Positions 63,181 through 64,000 of a DNA stretch of 64,000 nucleotides are shown piece by piece. This DNA is from Hyphomicrobium_A sp963759735 (GTDB taxonomy: Bacteria > Pseudomonadota > Alphaproteobacteria > Rhizobiales > Hyphomicrobiaceae), in NCBI GenBank assembly GCA_963759735.1, contig CAVXAF010000001.1, positions 1 through 64,000 of the forward strand, read 5' to 3'. Each line of letters starts with the position of its first letter. The first letter of the stretch is position 1. Below the pieces are notes generated by a model, which searched no databases, was not told the DNA's origin, and saw nothing but the letters and a program-made list of their open reading frames with translations. Position numbers and translations under genes: made by a program.

Positions 63181-64000
63181 TCAGCCTGCCCCGGTCCATC
63201 CCCGCCAAACCCGCAATAAATCGTTCAAATTCACGTACACCATGAGCATCAGGACCAGGGCTATGCCGATCTGGAATCCGATCTCCTGCGTGCGCCGACT
63301 CATCGGCCGCCGAAGCAGCCCTTCGATGGCGTAATAAACAAGATGTCCACCGTCTAGGACCGGAATTGGCAGCAGGTTCAGGAAGCCGATGTTGGCCGAG
63401 ATAAAGGCGATCCAACGCAGCATCGGCTCGATGCCCCCCTCGGCCACCCTGGCGGTGACCTGGGCCATCAGGATTGGACCGCCCATCTGGTCGGCCGCCT
63501 GACGTTGAGTGATGATGTCGCCGATGCCCTGCACGGTATGGACGATGTTGGTGTAGGTCTCGCGGACGCCGAGGCGCAAGGCCTCGATAGGTCCGACCGG
63601 CTTGGCCTCCTTGTAGCCGGCAGCGTTGGACGGCGTGATGCCGATCAGGCCGCGCTTGAACTTCCCGCCGAAGCTATCGTCCTGCTCGCGCATTTCCGGC
63701 GTCACGTCGAAGGTGAGCTTCTGCGCCGCCGCGATCGACGCCGAACTTGAGCGGTCGCCCACCGTTGACCCCGACCATGCGCTGCACGTCTTCGAAGCCC
63801 TCGATGTTCCAGCCGTCGATGCTGGTGATCACGTCGCCCGCCTGCATGCCGGCGACGGCGGCCGGCATTCCGGCCTTAACCTCACCCACCGTGGGGGCAA
63901 TCGTGCGCACGCCGAAGGCAAAGTTCACGCCGGCGTAAATCGCTATGGCCAAAAGGAAATTTGCCACTGGCCCGGCGGCGACAACGGCCGCGCGCTGCCA
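63181..64000 (-). CDS. rseP: Site-2 protease RseP, 5' end outside the window (one frameshift)
   Basis: Inner-membrane zinc metalloprotease that cuts anti-sigma factors and signal-peptide remnants. The visible part runs from AAVVAAGPVANFLLAIAIYA (second conserved region) through a PDZ domain (VAGMQAGDVITSIDGWNIEG) to the second metal-ligand motif LNLLPIPVLDGGHLVYYAIE and the last helix. The first HExxH motif lies beyond position 64000. A +1 shift occurs at about 63735-63755. Upstream of bamA with a 200-base gap in which I see no other gene. Confidence 0.92.

Noticed and set aside
1..64000. tRNA, rRNA, insertion sequence, prophage or attachment sites
   Set aside because: No T-loop consensus, rRNA segment, transposase or integrase motif, or flanking direct repeat was recognised while reading both strands; a dedicated tRNA scan could still find one.

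Overview
This is a 64 kb chromosomal window from an alphaproteobacterium, most likely order Hyphomicrobiales (Rhizobiales). Grounds: high GC; the block of trp genes with moaC-moeA-lexA-comEC-gltX-gltA; the lpx/fabZ/bamA/rseP envelope block; a direct-repeat (GAAC-N7-GAAC) SOS box upstream of lexA; a Rhizobiales-type porin; and a large apolipoprotein-like coiled-coil protein resembling the growth-pole-ring protein of polar-growing Rhizobiales. Genus is not resolved; a Hyphomicrobium-like budding lineage would fit but is inference. No tRNA, rRNA, CRISPR, IS element or phage gene was recognised.

Layout. 1-5.7 kb: non-coding stretch, a heavily frameshifted porin with a clear terminator, two lipoproteins, a VWA (CoxE-like) protein and a small membrane protein. 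5.7-14.4 kb: GNAT-type acyltransferase, ferredoxin plus ferredoxin-NADP reductase, an Hpt phosphotransfer protein, the GPR-like coiled-coil protein, a dipeptide epimerase and an MFS transporter. 14.4-24 kb (mostly minus): a candidate structured RNA with terminator, thiD, ccdA, pgk, tkt, a PfkB kinase, a KefB/C-type antiporter and kdsA. 24-31.4 kb (minus): GlsB-type membrane protein, P-II, an acyl carrier protein, a secreted protein, pyrG, a lipoprotein, secG, a Pro/Ala-rich secreted protein and tpiA. 31.5-50.1 kb (mostly plus): ppiD, trpE, trpG, trpD, trpC, moaC, moeA, lexA. This run is interrupted twice by envelope genes: an autotransporter, a PhnA-like membrane protein with a 24-codon microprotein and SixA between trpE and trpG; then a FecR/beta-barrel fusion, two Pro-rich micro-ORFs, a lysozyme-like secreted protein and a membrane protein between trpD and trpC. 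50.1-64 kb: comEC, gltX, gltA, then on the minus strand rseP, bamA, lpxD, fabZ, lpxA, lpxI, lpxB, a lipid A and outer-membrane assembly operon read toward gltA.

Functionally the window combines central carbon metabolism (tkt, pgk, tpiA, gltA), tryptophan and molybdopterin synthesis, LPS biogenesis (kdsA, lpxDAIB, fabZ), outer-membrane assembly (bamA, rseP, ppiD) and SOS control (lexA).

Reading caution: at least 17 genes contain about 23 single-base frameshifts, nearly all apparent +1 insertions, many in essential single-copy genes. I read these as sequence errors and give each gene its full span across the shift. The most interesting leads are the structured RNA near 14.5 kb, an LpxI with a duplicated C-terminal half, a FecR-to-beta-barrel fusion, the interrupted trp cluster, and a microprotein/PhnA-like pair.
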